DNA of 29,680 nucleotides, taken from assembly GCA_903772945.1 (NCBI GenBank), contig CAICTM010001026.1, positions 10,001 to 39,680 on the forward strand. The letters run 5' to 3'. Source of the DNA: Seminavis robusta. Taxonomy: Eukaryota; Bacillariophyta; Bacillariophyceae; Naviculales; Naviculaceae. This document shows positions 7,382 through 18,147 of the stretch, piece after piece (the stretch's first letter is position 1; each line of letters starts with the position of its first letter). Both the position numbers and the translations under genes were made by a program. The notes beneath the pieces were generated by a model, which worked only from the letters and a program-made list of their open reading frames with translations, had not been told where the DNA came from and searched no databases.

Positions 7382-10300
7382 ATGTCTGGACGACGACGCT
7401 CTTCCTCCTTGGGGATTGCCACCGGCAAGGCGGATGCCTCTTTGGCCGTACCATCATCTCTTTCACTGGAAGCCTTGGAAGCGACCCAGAAACTATGGGA
7501 ATTGGTATTTCTCGCCATGGAAGATCCCACGTCCAAACAAACTCTGCTGCACTCGTCCGGGAATGTTTGCCTCATCAAAGCATTGCTAGACCGGGCTCAT
7601 CAACTGGATCATTACAGTCGATCGGCTAGCAGCAGCAACAGCAAAACAAACAACAACAATTCTCAGCTCTTGTCCTTATTACACAATTCCCAATGGCTAT
7701 CCACCATGCTGCAACATGGAGACGGAGAATCTGGGTACACACCGCTCCACAGAGCCGTGCTCCAGGCAGACTTGCCCGTCATTTTATTGCTATTGCGATA
7801 TTCCATGGCGTTGTCCTCCAAAGTGGACAGCAGTATCAGCAACAAGAACCGTGAGGAGGAGAAATGGACCAGTGTCATGTCCAAGAGGCTCCTGCACCGG
7901 CCATTGGCATTGCTACAAGGAGGAGACGGCCTATCCATTCATGACGACGCACGAGCCGTACTCCAAACTATGGATGCCGAAGGATTGACTGCTTTTCAAT
8001 TGATGCAAAAGTTGCAAATCAAAGAGCTGGAATATTGCAGGAAATCTCTGGTCTATTCTCCCCTCGACGGAATGGTGATGATGAATGAAACTGGTGCTGC
8101 CCGACGCCCCCGCCAGAACAGTTTCGAGACAATGCTGCAGCTCGATCATGCGCAACAAGTGGCGCAACAGAATGAATTTGCCGATTTGCACAATTTCATG
8201 CAGCAAGAACAGCAACGTCGTCCAACGGATATCTTCGGTCAACCCGTCACCGCCAACAACGCTGCAGGCATCTCCTATGCTTGCGAAGTCTTAACTTTTG
8301 GACGGTCCAACCACTTGGCTCTGGGAGTGCAGGGGGGCAAAAATCACGAGGAGCGCACGTCCAACAAGGCGTCCTCGTCCGATTCCACCACCACTCTGCG
8401 TCCCTACCGAGTGCAAGAATTTGCACAGGAGCGTGTCGGTCGAGACGGTTCGGCAGTGGCGGTCGCTGCGGCAGCTCATCATACCCTTGTGGCGACTCGT
8501 CAGGGACACTTGTATGCGTTTGGAGTTGGAACGGGTGGGCGTCTCGGGACTGGTGATAATGAAAGGCATTGTCCGGCGCCAACCCGAGTGCTGGGACCTC
8601 TCCAAAAGCGACGTGTTGTAGCCATTGCCGCGGCCGAGAATCACAGTCTCTGTGTTACATCCGAAGGGGTGGTGTATGCCTTTGGAAGCAACCGGTTCGG
8701 GCAACTTGGATTTACGGGAGGTGATACCAGTAGCAGCAACGATTCTGGATCACGGTGTTGCCTGCCTCGACGGGTCGACGATTTGTGGAAAAAGCACGTG
8801 TCGTGCATCGGTGTGGCGGCAGGAGAAAAACATTCAGTGGCTCTCAGTCAAAAGGGCGAAGTCTATGTGTGGGGCTGCAATGCTTCGGGGCAGCTTGGAA
8901 TCAACCATCGTCGAAGTGCGAGCAACAGCGGTGCGGCCCATAAAGTACAACGCGTCGATTCCTTGTGGAACAATGAAAAGACCCGAGTATGTTTCCAAGT
9001 CGCAGCCTCTGCTCAAGCAACGTTGGTGTTGGCCAAGCCTAGCCCTGGTGGACTCCCAGTGAATCAAGTGTACGCATGGGGACATGGCAACCATGTACCA
9101 GCCAAGGTGCACTTCTCGGACCCCACGGAAGGCGGTCGTCCACGAGGACAAAGCAAGGAGAATGTGTTCTTGGCGGCAGGATCTGGAGGACGTTCCGTTA
9201 ATCCCATTGCCATTGCCTGTGCACGCCATCACAGCGCCGCCATTACGTCAGACGGAAGAGTGTACACGTGGGGCTTCCATGCCGACACGCTGGGCGCTTC
9301 CACCAAAGCCAAGGCGGCAAACAAGAGTCCTAATTCCAGGCCTCAGCTTGTTACGGGTATGTTACCCGAAGAAGGTGGTGGATTTGCAGTTGCCGTTTCC
9401 ACATCTGAGAATCACACTGCTGTCGTGACGAACGATGGATCGCTGTTCACGTGGGGCGCGAGTTACGGGAAAGGTGTCATGGGTCACGAAGGCGTTCGAT
9501 GGCAGCCCAGTCCGAAACGCGTTGGTGGGGTCAGTCGAGCGGTGGGGATATCGGCTGCAAAAGAGCACACTGTGCTCTTAATGGGTGCGTCTTTCCCATC
9601 CCCAGTCGCCATGTCCACTAGGCGCAATGCAACTCTGGAACTGTTGGCTGCGCAGGAGGTTGTCAAGCACGTGGATTTGTTCAATGCTTTGCCGATCTTG
9701 ATGACAGCAGAACGAACAAACTGTCGTTATCTCATGGACCACTGCCGCTCCTTCGTTCGCCTCAACATTGACGGTGTATTAAATGTTGGCCAGAAAAGTA
9801 CGATGGAAATGTACTTGAAGGAACATGTTGCCAACGGGCTGCTCCTTTTGGATGAAGATCCAAGGGATCGACGAGAGCGGCCGCTTGTATTGGATATTGC
9901 CTTGGCGACTTATAGCGGTCGGAAAGGGATGCTTGAAGGCGAAACTGTGCCAGCGGATCCAGTCGAGTGGATTCAAGCTTGCCAAAAGTTGTCAAAGAAT
10001 GAATCGTTGAGTTCATTGCTGCATCGAATGAGAAGAGCCGCGACGTCAAGACCTTCGTTGGCCTCTAACGCAAAACTCCTCCGCCGACGTTCCTCATCAT
10101 CTGTTGGGTCGGCAGGCGAGGCTGAAAGTGGTGGTAGGAAGAGGTCAGGTAGCGTTACCTCGGATCCTGAAAGGGATAGGAAGATGTCCTCATCGGAGCG
10201 TTGCATCATGTTGACAACAAATATGGATTTATCGACAAGGGAGCACGTTCAGGCAAAGTATGATTGCTTGACAAGAGAAGTCCGTGGTCTCAAGAAGCGG

Positions 10301-12010
10301 CTGAGCCAGATTGCTAAGCTGGAAGCCGTGGACGCCATGGACGCTCAGGAAAACCCTGACGACCCAGCCATGCTTTCCGCTGATCAGAGAGAAAAGATTG
10401 CTCGACGTCCGCAGCTTGAGTCCGAGCTCTGCATTTTCGAATCCGCGTTGGAGCGCGTAGAACGACGGATGCTGCAATTCAACCTGAAGCTGAAGAAGCC
10501 AACTGCTGGATGTGCAGATGAAAGCAAGGGGAAAACCGAACTAACGGACTCTGAGAAATCTTCCGGGAAGGTACCACCGACTTCCGAGATGATGAAAGAA
10601 GAGACAGCCCCTGGCTCCGAAAAGGTTTCCTTGCGGTGTAGCGCGTGCAAAATAGCTTGCCCCGACGAGAAGAGCTTTGCCTTGCACATGAATGGACGGA
10701 AGCATCGAAACCGTGTTGCCCAAGAAGCAGAGAAGGAGAAAGAGAGAGCCGCGGCGTCAATGATGGAAGAGCGTCACCGTCAGCAGATGGGCGAGATAAA
10801 CAAGGGCGTTGATTCACGAAGGGCCTCTCCGTCCACCAAGGTCTCGGCTTGGTCGAACTGCAAAGAGACAGGTGGCTCGTTTCAATCGAAATACAAGCTT
10901 TCTCCGCAAGAAAACCTTACCCAGGAGATTGTCGAGAAACAACCCGGGAAACCGAAGAGTTTACATGAGATAATGGAGGAAGAGGCAAAAGAGAAAGCAA
11001 AGACAAAGGTCTCGGTCGCCACCTCGACGAAGCTGCGTGCTACCTCGTCGCAGGCTTTGACGCTGCCACCTGGGTCAGCTTCAGCGTTGAAGTCACCTCC
11101 ATGGGGGAACAAGGCAATGATCCAGGCGAGTGCGGGTCTCAGAGTGCCGGCTTCGCCCATTTTGACCAAGCCTTCGACTGGATCACAGTGGCTCGGTGCA
11201 GGGTCGAAGGCGACGCCCATTCAGCTTCCAGTTGGCGCTGCTCCGACGCTCAAGTCACCACCGTGGGCGACCAAGCCTGTGAAAACCTCGTTCCCGCAGA
11301 CTTCTCCGCAACAAGTATCGTCTCCAAAGCTGCTGGATAGATCACCAATGGTTATGCCATCTTTCGGTGATTTCCTTCAAAAGGCACCGAAGACCCCTCA
11401 AAGCCATAGCCTACGTCCATCCTCTTCACCTTGGTCGCCACCTGCTGTTGCTCGCATTCCCGCGGCTTCGAAGCAACACGAGTCAAGTGTCAGCTTCCAG
11501 GTTATCCAAAAACAAGAAGAAGACTTTAAGAATGTTCAAGATCAAAGCTATCAAGACAACGGAAAGTGGTTCATCGAACGTCGAGAACGAGCAGGGTCGT
11601 TTGCTACGATTCAGGAGGCCGCCACGAAGCAGAGAGAAGAACAGTTGTTCATCGAGGAACAGAAGCGGATCGAGGAGCATATTCAACGAGAACAGGCTTT
11701 GAAGAAGAAAAAGGAAGACGCTCTGAAGAAGAAAAAGGAGAAAAGAAAGCGACAACAGGCAAAGAAAGCACAGAGCAAGAGCGAAGGAAACGACGGCGGA
11801 CAAACATCAAACCAGCAATCTCAGCAGAATCAAGGAGGCAAAAGCAATCAGCAGCCAGCAGAGAAGAACAGTGCTCCTAATGCATCCAGCACCAAGAGCA
11901 AGAACGGCGGCAATCGTCGAAACAGAAACAAAAACAGCGGAGCGAACAGAAGAACGCAAACGTCGTCGGTGGTAGACGATGCTACGTCGGATAAGATGAC
12001 GAAATCATGA
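7382..12010 (+). CDS. IBTK-like protein: ankyrin, RCC1 repeats, U1-type zinc finger, coiled-coil tail
   Basis: A single intronless frame of 1542 codons; the ATG follows a CAACAACA leader. An ankyrin-like stretch lies near residues 113-140 (GYTPLHRAVLQADLPVILLL). RCC1 repeats run from about 298 to 736 with repeated HS/HT-x-AL and YxWG/FG motifs, and probably form a beta-propeller. Residues 759-805 (ERTNCRYLMDHC, FVRLNIDGVL) resemble the helices that follow BTB domains, but no BTB core is evident. A C-x2-C-x12-H-x5-H finger (C1086, C1089, H1102, H1108) is of the U1/matrin dsRNA-binding type. The tail has SLHEIMEEE (about 1193), two KSPPW motifs, two SFxxIQ motifs and a Glu/Lys coiled coil (about 1400-1470). 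The order resembles inhibitor of Bruton tyrosine kinase (IBTK), a CUL3 adaptor in animals. The exact role here is inferred. Confidence 0.9.
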   Translation: MSGRRRSSSLGIATGKADASLAVPSSLSLEALEATQKLWELVFLAMEDPTSKQTLLHSSGNVCLIKALLDRAHQLDHYSRSASSSNSKTNNNNSQLLSLLHNSQWLSTMLQHGDGESGYTPLHRAVLQADLPVILLLLRYSMALSSKVDSSISNKNREEEKWTSVMSKRLLHRPLALLQGGDGLSIHDDARAVLQTMDAEGLTAFQLMQKLQIKELEYCRKSLVYSPLDGMVMMNETGAARRPRQNSFETMLQLDHAQQVAQQNEFADLHNFMQQEQQRRPTDIFGQPVTANNAAGISYACEVLTFGRSNHLALGVQGGKNHEERTSNKASSSDSTTTLRPYRVQEFAQERVGRDGSAVAVAAAAHHTLVATRQGHLYAFGVGTGGRLGTGDNERHCPAPTRVLGPLQKRRVVAIAAAENHSLCVTSEGVVYAFGSNRFGQLGFTGGDTSSSNDSGSRCCLPRRVDDLWKKHVSCIGVAAGEKHSVALSQKGEVYVWGCNASGQLGINHRRSASNSGAAHKVQRVDSLWNNEKTRVCFQVAASAQATLVLAKPSPGGLPVNQVYAWGHGNHVPAKVHFSDPTEGGRPRGQSKENVFLAAGSGGRSVNPIAIACARHHSAAITSDGRVYTWGFHADTLGASTKAKAANKSPNSRPQLVTGMLPEEGGGFAVAVSTSENHTAVVTNDGSLFTWGASYGKGVMGHEGVRWQPSPKRVGGVSRAVGISAAKEHTVLLMGASFPSPVAMSTRRNATLELLAAQEVVKHVDLFNALPILMTAERTNCRYLMDHCRSFVRLNIDGVLNVGQKSTMEMYLKEHVANGLLLLDEDPRDRRERPLVLDIALATYSGRKGMLEGETVPADPVEWIQACQKLSKNESLSSLLHRMRRAATSRPSLASNAKLLRRRSSSSVGSAGEAESGGRKRSGSVTSDPERDRKMSSSERCIMLTTNMDLSTREHVQAKYDCLTREVRGLKKRLSQIAKLEAVDAMDAQENPDDPAMLSADQREKIARRPQLESELCIFESALERVERRMLQFNLKLKKPTAGCADESKGKTELTDSEKSSGKVPPTSEMMKEETAPGSEKVSLRCSACKIACPDEKSFALHMNGRKHRNRVAQEAEKEKERAAASMMEERHRQQMGEINKGVDSRRASPSTKVSAWSNCKETGGSFQSKYKLSPQENLTQEIVEKQPGKPKSLHEIMEEEAKEKAKTKVSVATSTKLRATSSQALTLPPGSASALKSPPWGNKAMIQASAGLRVPASPILTKPSTGSQWLGAGSKATPIQLPVGAAPTLKSPPWATKPVKTSFPQTSPQQVSSPKLLDRSPMVMPSFGDFLQKAPKTPQSHSLRPSSSPWSPPAVARIPAASKQHESSVSFQVIQKQEEDFKNVQDQSYQDNGKWFIERRERAGSFATIQEAATKQREEQLFIEEQKRIEEHIQREQALKKKKEDALKKKKEKRKRQQAKKAQSKSEGNDGGQTSNQQSQQNQGGKSNQQPAEKNSAPNASSTKSKNGGNRRNRNKNSGANRRTQTSSVVDDATSDKMTKS

Positions 12011-12130
12011 GTTCGCTGGAGCTGGACAGCAAAGTTAAACAATCTTTTTCACTTGCAGGTTTCCCACGCTTACGACGACGCCTCTCGTACACCAACGATT
12101 TCGTCGTATGAAGTCCTTGCTCGATTGAAT

Positions 12131-12266
12131 CTATCGGTTGGCATGAAAGAAACTGTTCGCCTAAACACCATCAAACAGGGCTGCCTTTCCTGCGCGGTCT
12201 ATCGGTTGGCATGAAAGAAACTGTTCGCCTAAACACCATCAAACAGGGCTGCCTTTCCTGCGCGGT
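12131..12266. repeat. Perfect 68-bp tandem duplication at the 3' end of the C11-like gene
   Basis: Units 12131-12198 and 12199-12266 are identical. The second unit contains the stop codon and last codons of the minus-strand C11-like gene (stop at 12229-12231). The first unit lies just downstream of it, in the 218-bp gap to the converging RCC1-repeat gene. Identity implies a recent event or an assembly duplication. Confidence 0.95.
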
Positions 12267-15240
12267 AGCCGCTGGATGGTGGATCATCAATCGGCAGAGC
12301 CTTAGCCACTGCTTCTGGCGCAGATGGCTCACATGTATCCACTGGGCAAGTTCCTTGAAAGTCACACCCATCACCGATACCGCAATAGGTTTCGTACCAA
12401 CCACACGTTGATTCGCCATCAGATCTCACAGTGGAAGTACAGGTTTCGCAAGTTTGCACTTCGGCATCGCCTGGGGAGGTTCAGAAACAAAGTTAGATTG
12501 ATCACGAGCAGAAAGCGATTCCGATGTGCTGATCTCGAACGTTCCTCGTCATGTGTAATCTAGCGAAGCCGTACCACAAGTTTCCGCATCATCTCGCTCC
12601 TGTATCACCATGAGACAAACATCGGCCACAGCATTATTTGGATGATACTGCATATCCCAGCACGAAACACCTTGTACAGAGCAATCGGCCAAACAGTAGC
12701 CCGCAGTCACTACGCAGCCAGCCTCCAAACAAGCCTCGCAATTGGCATCAAAGTCCAATCCGGGACAACCGATATCGGTATCGTTGAGTACTGGTTGGGA
12801 CTCGTCTGTCGCCATCCTCCGCAAAACATCATTGAATCTTGTCTCAGGTGAAGCAAAAGGGTTGTAGGCGGACATGCCGACAACTATGCCTTCGTAGGCA
12901 GGATATGTTTCATCAAAAACCTGCGCAGCGTCCATAGTTTCAATATTGTAGACCAAGTCTTCAGTCCATCGAAAATTAGTTTGATTGATTCCTCCTGGAA
13001 GTGTTGTCAGCTGCCTCCTTACCACATATGCATCAACATAAATCAACGGTACAACATTGCCCCCCGCTGACCGCGGTTGTTCCATCCACACTCCCGCAGC
13101 ATTCGTGATATACAACGCCAGATTGTCGTCAATTCTACGCGTCTTGTCGTCCTCGGAGAAGAGCAAGAAACAATAATGTGCCCCTTGATCGATCCAGTAA
13201 TTAAAGTGAAAGAACAAATAGTCGAGAAAAGTCAGCGCGGCAAGCCCTTCTCCGTTTTCTTCATGGAAATACATGCACGGAACCCGTCTGGATCCGTCAC
13301 CATCGTTGTAAACATACAGAGGATCCACTGTCCCAGATACATTGAGGAAGTAAAACCTTCTGTCCCAGCTGGCGGATGCGTTGTTTCCGTTGTAGGTTGT
13401 TGGCAGATTTCCACCAAGCATGTACATGTACTCATTACTCCCTGGAATATAGCCTCTTGATTCCAGCAGTTCATTGAGAGGAGCCCCTGAAACGTCCATT
13501 CCATATTCAACCAAGAGCTGAGAGACATTGGATGATATGGTAGCCACCAAGCTCACATTGGTGTCACTTATAGCGATCGAGTCGTCAAGAATAAGTGAAG
13601 TTTTTGCTTCTATCCCGCTGGGATTCTCAGCGGAGGCCCCACAGGCACTCGCTGCGGTCCCATTGTTAAAACTAGGAGGAGCTGGGGACAGCAAGTACCA
13701 TTCCAAGAAAGCCCTGAATTCGGGGACAATCTCGGTCACATAGTTTCTGTTGTCGAAAAGAAGTTGGTTCCAGAGGGCAGGATTGAGATTAAATTCTTGC
13801 TGGCTCGGCCATGCCACATGCATACCAGTGCCAGGAGCCGTGCCTGGACCAACTTGGCGTGCTACAAACATGTCGTTGTAGGCAGCGATTGCAGAAGACA
13901 GAGTGGATTGTAGCGATTCTTTCGGGTTGCACAAAGTCTGGAATGTGCTCAAATAGCTGCCAAGATCCATGCTGGAGAGATCTCGGGACCCGACGGCATC
14001 GACGAGGTTTGTGAATGTAACAGCAGAATCGCGAGCCCTGGAAACGAAGGCATGCAACGAGACGTCTCCTCCCTGAAGCAAAGCGAGAAGATCGGCCGAG
14101 AATCCTCAAACGCATCCACAAACGTGTCGAAACTAGTGAGATTGACCAACGAGATCGTCTTGGGTGTTGCATGCGGAGGTATCCCTGTTGCCAGCGAAGA
14201 ATCCCCTTGAGGCGTGTCAGCGAAAGTGGAAACGATTTGAGTGGCAAGAGCGAGAGCAGTCGTAGAGCTAGTCAAATCAGCGTAGGGCCATCCTTGTTTT
14301 GCAATATAAAAGGAGCAACGGTAAGATCCATGAGTGGGCTATACATGTAAAATGTCCTGCAATGTCTGTCAGCATCAAAATGGTGCTTACCATGTCCCGG
14401 CATGATAGATTCACTGGCCAATAGATGCTCCGCAACATCCATGTAATCATCAGCTGCTCCAAGCGCTGCCATCAAACTCGCATCAAACCCCAACACTTCC
14501 AACTTTTCGGGTCCTCCCGCAGCATCCAGGGAACTGCGTATCGCCGACGCAACGTTGGCGTTGGCCTGAAGAAGCTTGCGAACATTTTCGTCGCCTCCAA
14601 ATCCAGCAAAGCCACCACCAGTAGAAGCAAATACAGCCATGAGGCTATCAAACCCGCCATCCAAACAGTCAGCGAGAGCATGATCCAAAAAGTCTTGGAC
14701 CGTGGTTTGGGTATCAGAGTTCTGGATGCAGAACAGGTTGTTAAAGATAAATTCGGAAGACATTCTGGAGCTTATCTGAGGTAGCTAGGCGGCGTCATGA
14801 ACTTACCTGCTCACCGGCTAGCTCGAGGTCAATTCGCATCTTTGCAAAACTACCATCGTATGTAATATAGCGGCTTCCCGTGAAGGTTTCTGTGACCAGA
14901 TTCCCGCTGCCATCCACAGTGTTTGGAAGAGCCTGTCCTCCTTGGTTGTGGGCATCCTGGAAAGCATGACAACAACATAACTGTGAGCCAAGTCATCAGA
15001 AGCAAAACGCCGCCTCGAAATCACTTTTTCATCCCTCTTGCTTACATAATAAACCCAGGTGCGGGTGTCGGTGTCAGTGACAAGTTGGGAAAGGGCGAGC
15101 TCTCCATAGCTCTGCCTCAAGAATAGCTCTGCCTCATTATCAGCCATCATGTAGATCATCAAACACGTGGACGCGTTGGTATCCTTGAACATCAGAAGCG
15201 CCGCCATGCCGACGAATAGGAGCTTGTGATGGAACCTCAT
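12229..15240 (-). CDS. Clostripain-family (C11) homologue without catalytic His/Cys; five exons, one frame break
   Basis: Exons read on the minus strand are 15240-15046, 14956-14807, 14721-14391, 14292-12575 and 12470-12229. All introns are GT-AG (85-104 nt), and joining them restores family motifs. The product is about 878 residues. It starts with a signal peptide (MRFHHKLLFVGMAALLMF), then LMIYMMADNE typical of C11. The His motif HGGG reads TGGG (Thr149) and the Cys motif FDACLM reads FDASLM (Ser197), so it is probably not a protease. PGHGW is formed across the third intron. The last exon is Cys-rich (CETCTSTV, CGWYETYC). At 14099-14102 one base appears missing from the 'GGATTCTCGG' run, shifting the frame; total coding length is also one short of a multiple of three. 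It could be a young pseudogene, a sequence error or a working pseudoenzyme. Confidence 0.8.
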
Positions 15241-16048
15241 GGTGTGACTTCTATTGTTAATGGGCCCAATGGGATATTGACTGTGCCGTTGTCGCGGTTT
15301 GCTGCGAAAAGGTACGAGCGTGGTTACTATGGGTTAGAGGGGACTGTGGGGAGGATGGTACGATGGTACCAGACTGGTATTAGAAGGCACAAAGGCAGCT
15401 CCTTCTCGCGCCCTGACAAAAATGAGCATCGATTTCCCTGAAAGTCATTTCGCGAAGCAAGTGCAAAGTCCCTGTGGAAGTCATTTCGCGAAGCCCCTCG
15501 CAAGCCACATTGTGCGACATTAGTACGACTTTAAGAACGACTTTGACGCTACGATGTGCGCTGTGCTCCCTACCCCCTGTTGATCATGACTTTCAAAGTA
15601 CATCGTAGTTCTAGAAAGTCGCACAGGACTTCTGATTTTCTTGGGGATTTTGGCGACTTTAAACCCTAACAAAGCACGTATGAAGGCCTACTTCTCCAGT
15701 TGCAGACAGATCGTATCCACGTCTCAGGTTCACAGTACCGCCAACTGTAGTGTACCGTCGGTATCTGTGAAGGCTCTGGGGATTGATCATTCAATCGAAG
15801 GACTCTCTGAGCGACAGTCACTCGCTACGGCACCGTTACAGTCACTCGCTACATATACCGCAGGCACGGTACGCCGCTACAGCCGAAGTCCCTTCTTGCT
15901 CGAAGCGAGCCTGCTGATGGGGTGCTAGGGTACCGGTGTGGTAGGTTGCGAGATTGCAAAGGGAATGAAAATGAGTACTGGTCAACCGAATGGGAAGGCT
16001 ATGTGAATGTGGTATTCTGAAATGTAGGCGGTTCAAGTCATCAGTGAT
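15241..16048. other. Intergenic region between the C11-like and DUF2252 genes
   Basis: This is the upstream region of the C11-like gene and the downstream region of the DUF2252 gene, both on the minus strand. It holds a direct repeat of AAGTCATTTCGCGAAGC (about 15440 and 15478), an inverted pair CTACGATGT/ACATCGTAG (15549-15557 and 15600-15608) amid ACGACTTT-like repeats, and ACAGTCACTCGCTAC twice (about 15815 and 15836). No gene was recognised. Confidence 0.5.
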
Positions 16049-18147
16049 CTACGTTGATGAGGGATCTGGAGAGGCATAATGCTCTTGCACATAGTCTCTG
16101 AAGCACTCAAAGTCTAGAAGCACCTGCTCGCGATATCCACGGGACACCTTCGCAAGGACCTGTCCCCACTCTTGGCGCTTGTGCTCTGATCCCCCCAAAA
16201 CAGTACCAATCACATGCTTGAAATCTCCTGGTGCCTTTGCCACCGATCCTCTCACATGGGAAGTGGCCGTGGAAATGGCCATCTGACTAACAAATTGATT
16301 GAAGTCATCTGGATCCGTCAGCGAGTCCAGATCCAAAGAGTCCTTCCAGGGAGACCGCTGACGCACAGAAAAGGGTTGGTCCTGGCCATAGCTGGTGCTA
16401 TTGGGGTCGAGATTTCTCAACATTACCCACCCAGTGAAAGGATCTGTGTAGCTTGTCAGTCTCCGTTGAGCCTCCACGACCCGGGCCGCTTCATTGGGAA
16501 ACTTCACCTTGTACCAAGCAGTGTCTTCTTCATCCAGAACCCAAGAGACTGCGCTCGGAGGTTGGAACTTGACATCCAAAATGACTGCACTGCCATCTTC
16601 ACCTTGATCGTCCAACAAACCATCCCGCCCTTTGAGTAAGACATAGTACCGATCCACCCCAAATGAGCCTATGCCACTACCAATCCTGGATGCAACATCC
16701 AAGACACGATAGTATGTGTCGTCCCAGGGTGGGACAGCCCATCCTAACTTCACCATGGTGGCGCCGTAGTGTGTCACATTGAACGCTTGCTTCACTTGAG
16801 CCAACATCTCGGGGGACAAAGATGCCAAACGCGTGGTCTCGTGGGGCACATCTACTGGGCCTTTGATGAAGTGTCGTTCCTGTGTGACAGGATCCCTGAG
16901 AGATCCAGAAAAATGCAATTGATTGTGAGCGGCATCCTGCTGATGAGTTGGACACAATAACTTCCCGCACTTGCCTGGTAGTGAACTTTGTCAGTTGTTT
17001 CTTTGAAGATCTCTTTCGTTGACTCTTCTTCAAGAACTTTCTGAGTTCACCTTGCGCCGTTTTGGGTGTCAATTCAAACAGCAACGCATCTTCGTTGTCT
17101 TCATAATCGAGCACTGTATGGACATACGACGCAAAGAAGATTTCTAGTGCCTGGTCAACTTCATCCTCGTTCAGTTGGTTTGTAATGGCATGGGAACAAA
17201 TACTGACGGCAATGCGGACAACGTCCACCTGGAAATCAAATATCGCTGCTTCATCAAAGTCATTTACACCAAACACCACATCTCCGTGTCTGTGCACCAA
17301 AGTTACTCAAATGTTGATCACCTAGCGGTTGAGCGTAAGTGAGAGACAGACAGGGTTCAGAGTCGAGTCAATGAGAAGGGAAAAGGCCACCATCCGCGTA
17401 CTCCACACCACAATCTTTCGTACCAGTTACCCAAGTCCAGACATCCCTTTTCGTGAGGAGGGCCCCGTCCTGCCTCTGAATGTTTTTGGGGTCATTATCC
17501 ACTTCTTCTTTGCTATCATCTGAATCAGGATCATTGTGCAGCAAAAAGGTACGCGTGAAATCTCCACCCCAGTCTCCTGCTGCAAAGTCTTGCCAGAAAA
17601 TGTGAGCAGTGGCTCTGTAAAAGACATTGGGATCCTCGGATTGAGCCACATATCGCTGCTCCAAATCCAAGGGTGGCGTTCCTTCGTCGCGCTTTCGAAA
17701 CTGGTCCATGACCCATGAACAGCGTGGTTTGACCGCGGGAGACACAAAGCGAGAGAGATATGTCGTGCCATCTTTCTTTTGCTTTTTGTGATTCTTAAAT
17801 CTCTTGAGAAGCTTCTTCTTGGAGCCTCCCATCATCGCAATGTCCTGTGGAGGCAACAAATTGGAAATACTACCGGAGGATTCTTCCAGTGCCTCCTCTG
17901 TGAGAAGCGCGCCACGGTTGGATTGTAGAAAGACCATGGTACTAAAGGCCACGGCACACACGGACGTCAACAAGAGACCAATCTTGACGTTCCACCTAGA
18001 AGAGATCCTGTAGTCATCTCTCGATGACCCAGCTCTTGCACCGAGAGTATCATCGGCATCTTCCTGACGATGATGAGAGTGTGGCAGCAACAGACTGCTC
18101 TCGCCGCTTGGGCGATTGGGATTGTTCTTACTGGAAGGCGAATGCAT
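16049..18147 (-). CDS. Membrane-anchored DUF2252-family protein; one intron, two frame breaks
   Basis: The ATG at 18147 opens a frame with a single membrane segment (residues 56-74) after a polar N-terminus, suggesting a type II anchored protein. The DUF2252 core begins with VFYRATAHIFWQDF (about 175-188). A GT-AG intron at 17423-17322 restores the family motif WVTGDQHLSNFG. The frame then breaks near 17295 before RHGDVVFGVNDFDE, the second family signature, and again between about 16993 and 16945. After that the last roughly 300 residues read cleanly (FGVDRYYVLLKG) to a stop at 16049. Each break is of the same class (one base extra or two missing). GDxHxxNFG and NDFDE recall the catalytic and metal loops of aminoglycoside-kinase-like folds, but the reaction is unknown. 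It may be a pseudogene or carry sequence errors. Confidence 0.75.

Noticed and set aside
14056..14137. Short intron explaining the C11 frame break
   Set aside because: The only GT...CAG pairing there would be about 47 nt and would remove residues that continue the family alignment; a one-base indel is simpler.
16025..16045. tRNA B-box-like GGTTCAAGTC
   Set aside because: No matching A box or cloverleaf could be drawn around it.
16945..16980. GC-AG intron (AG|GCAAGT) explaining the second DUF2252 frame break
   Set aside because: It would be only about 35 nt and does not bring the flanking frames into register.
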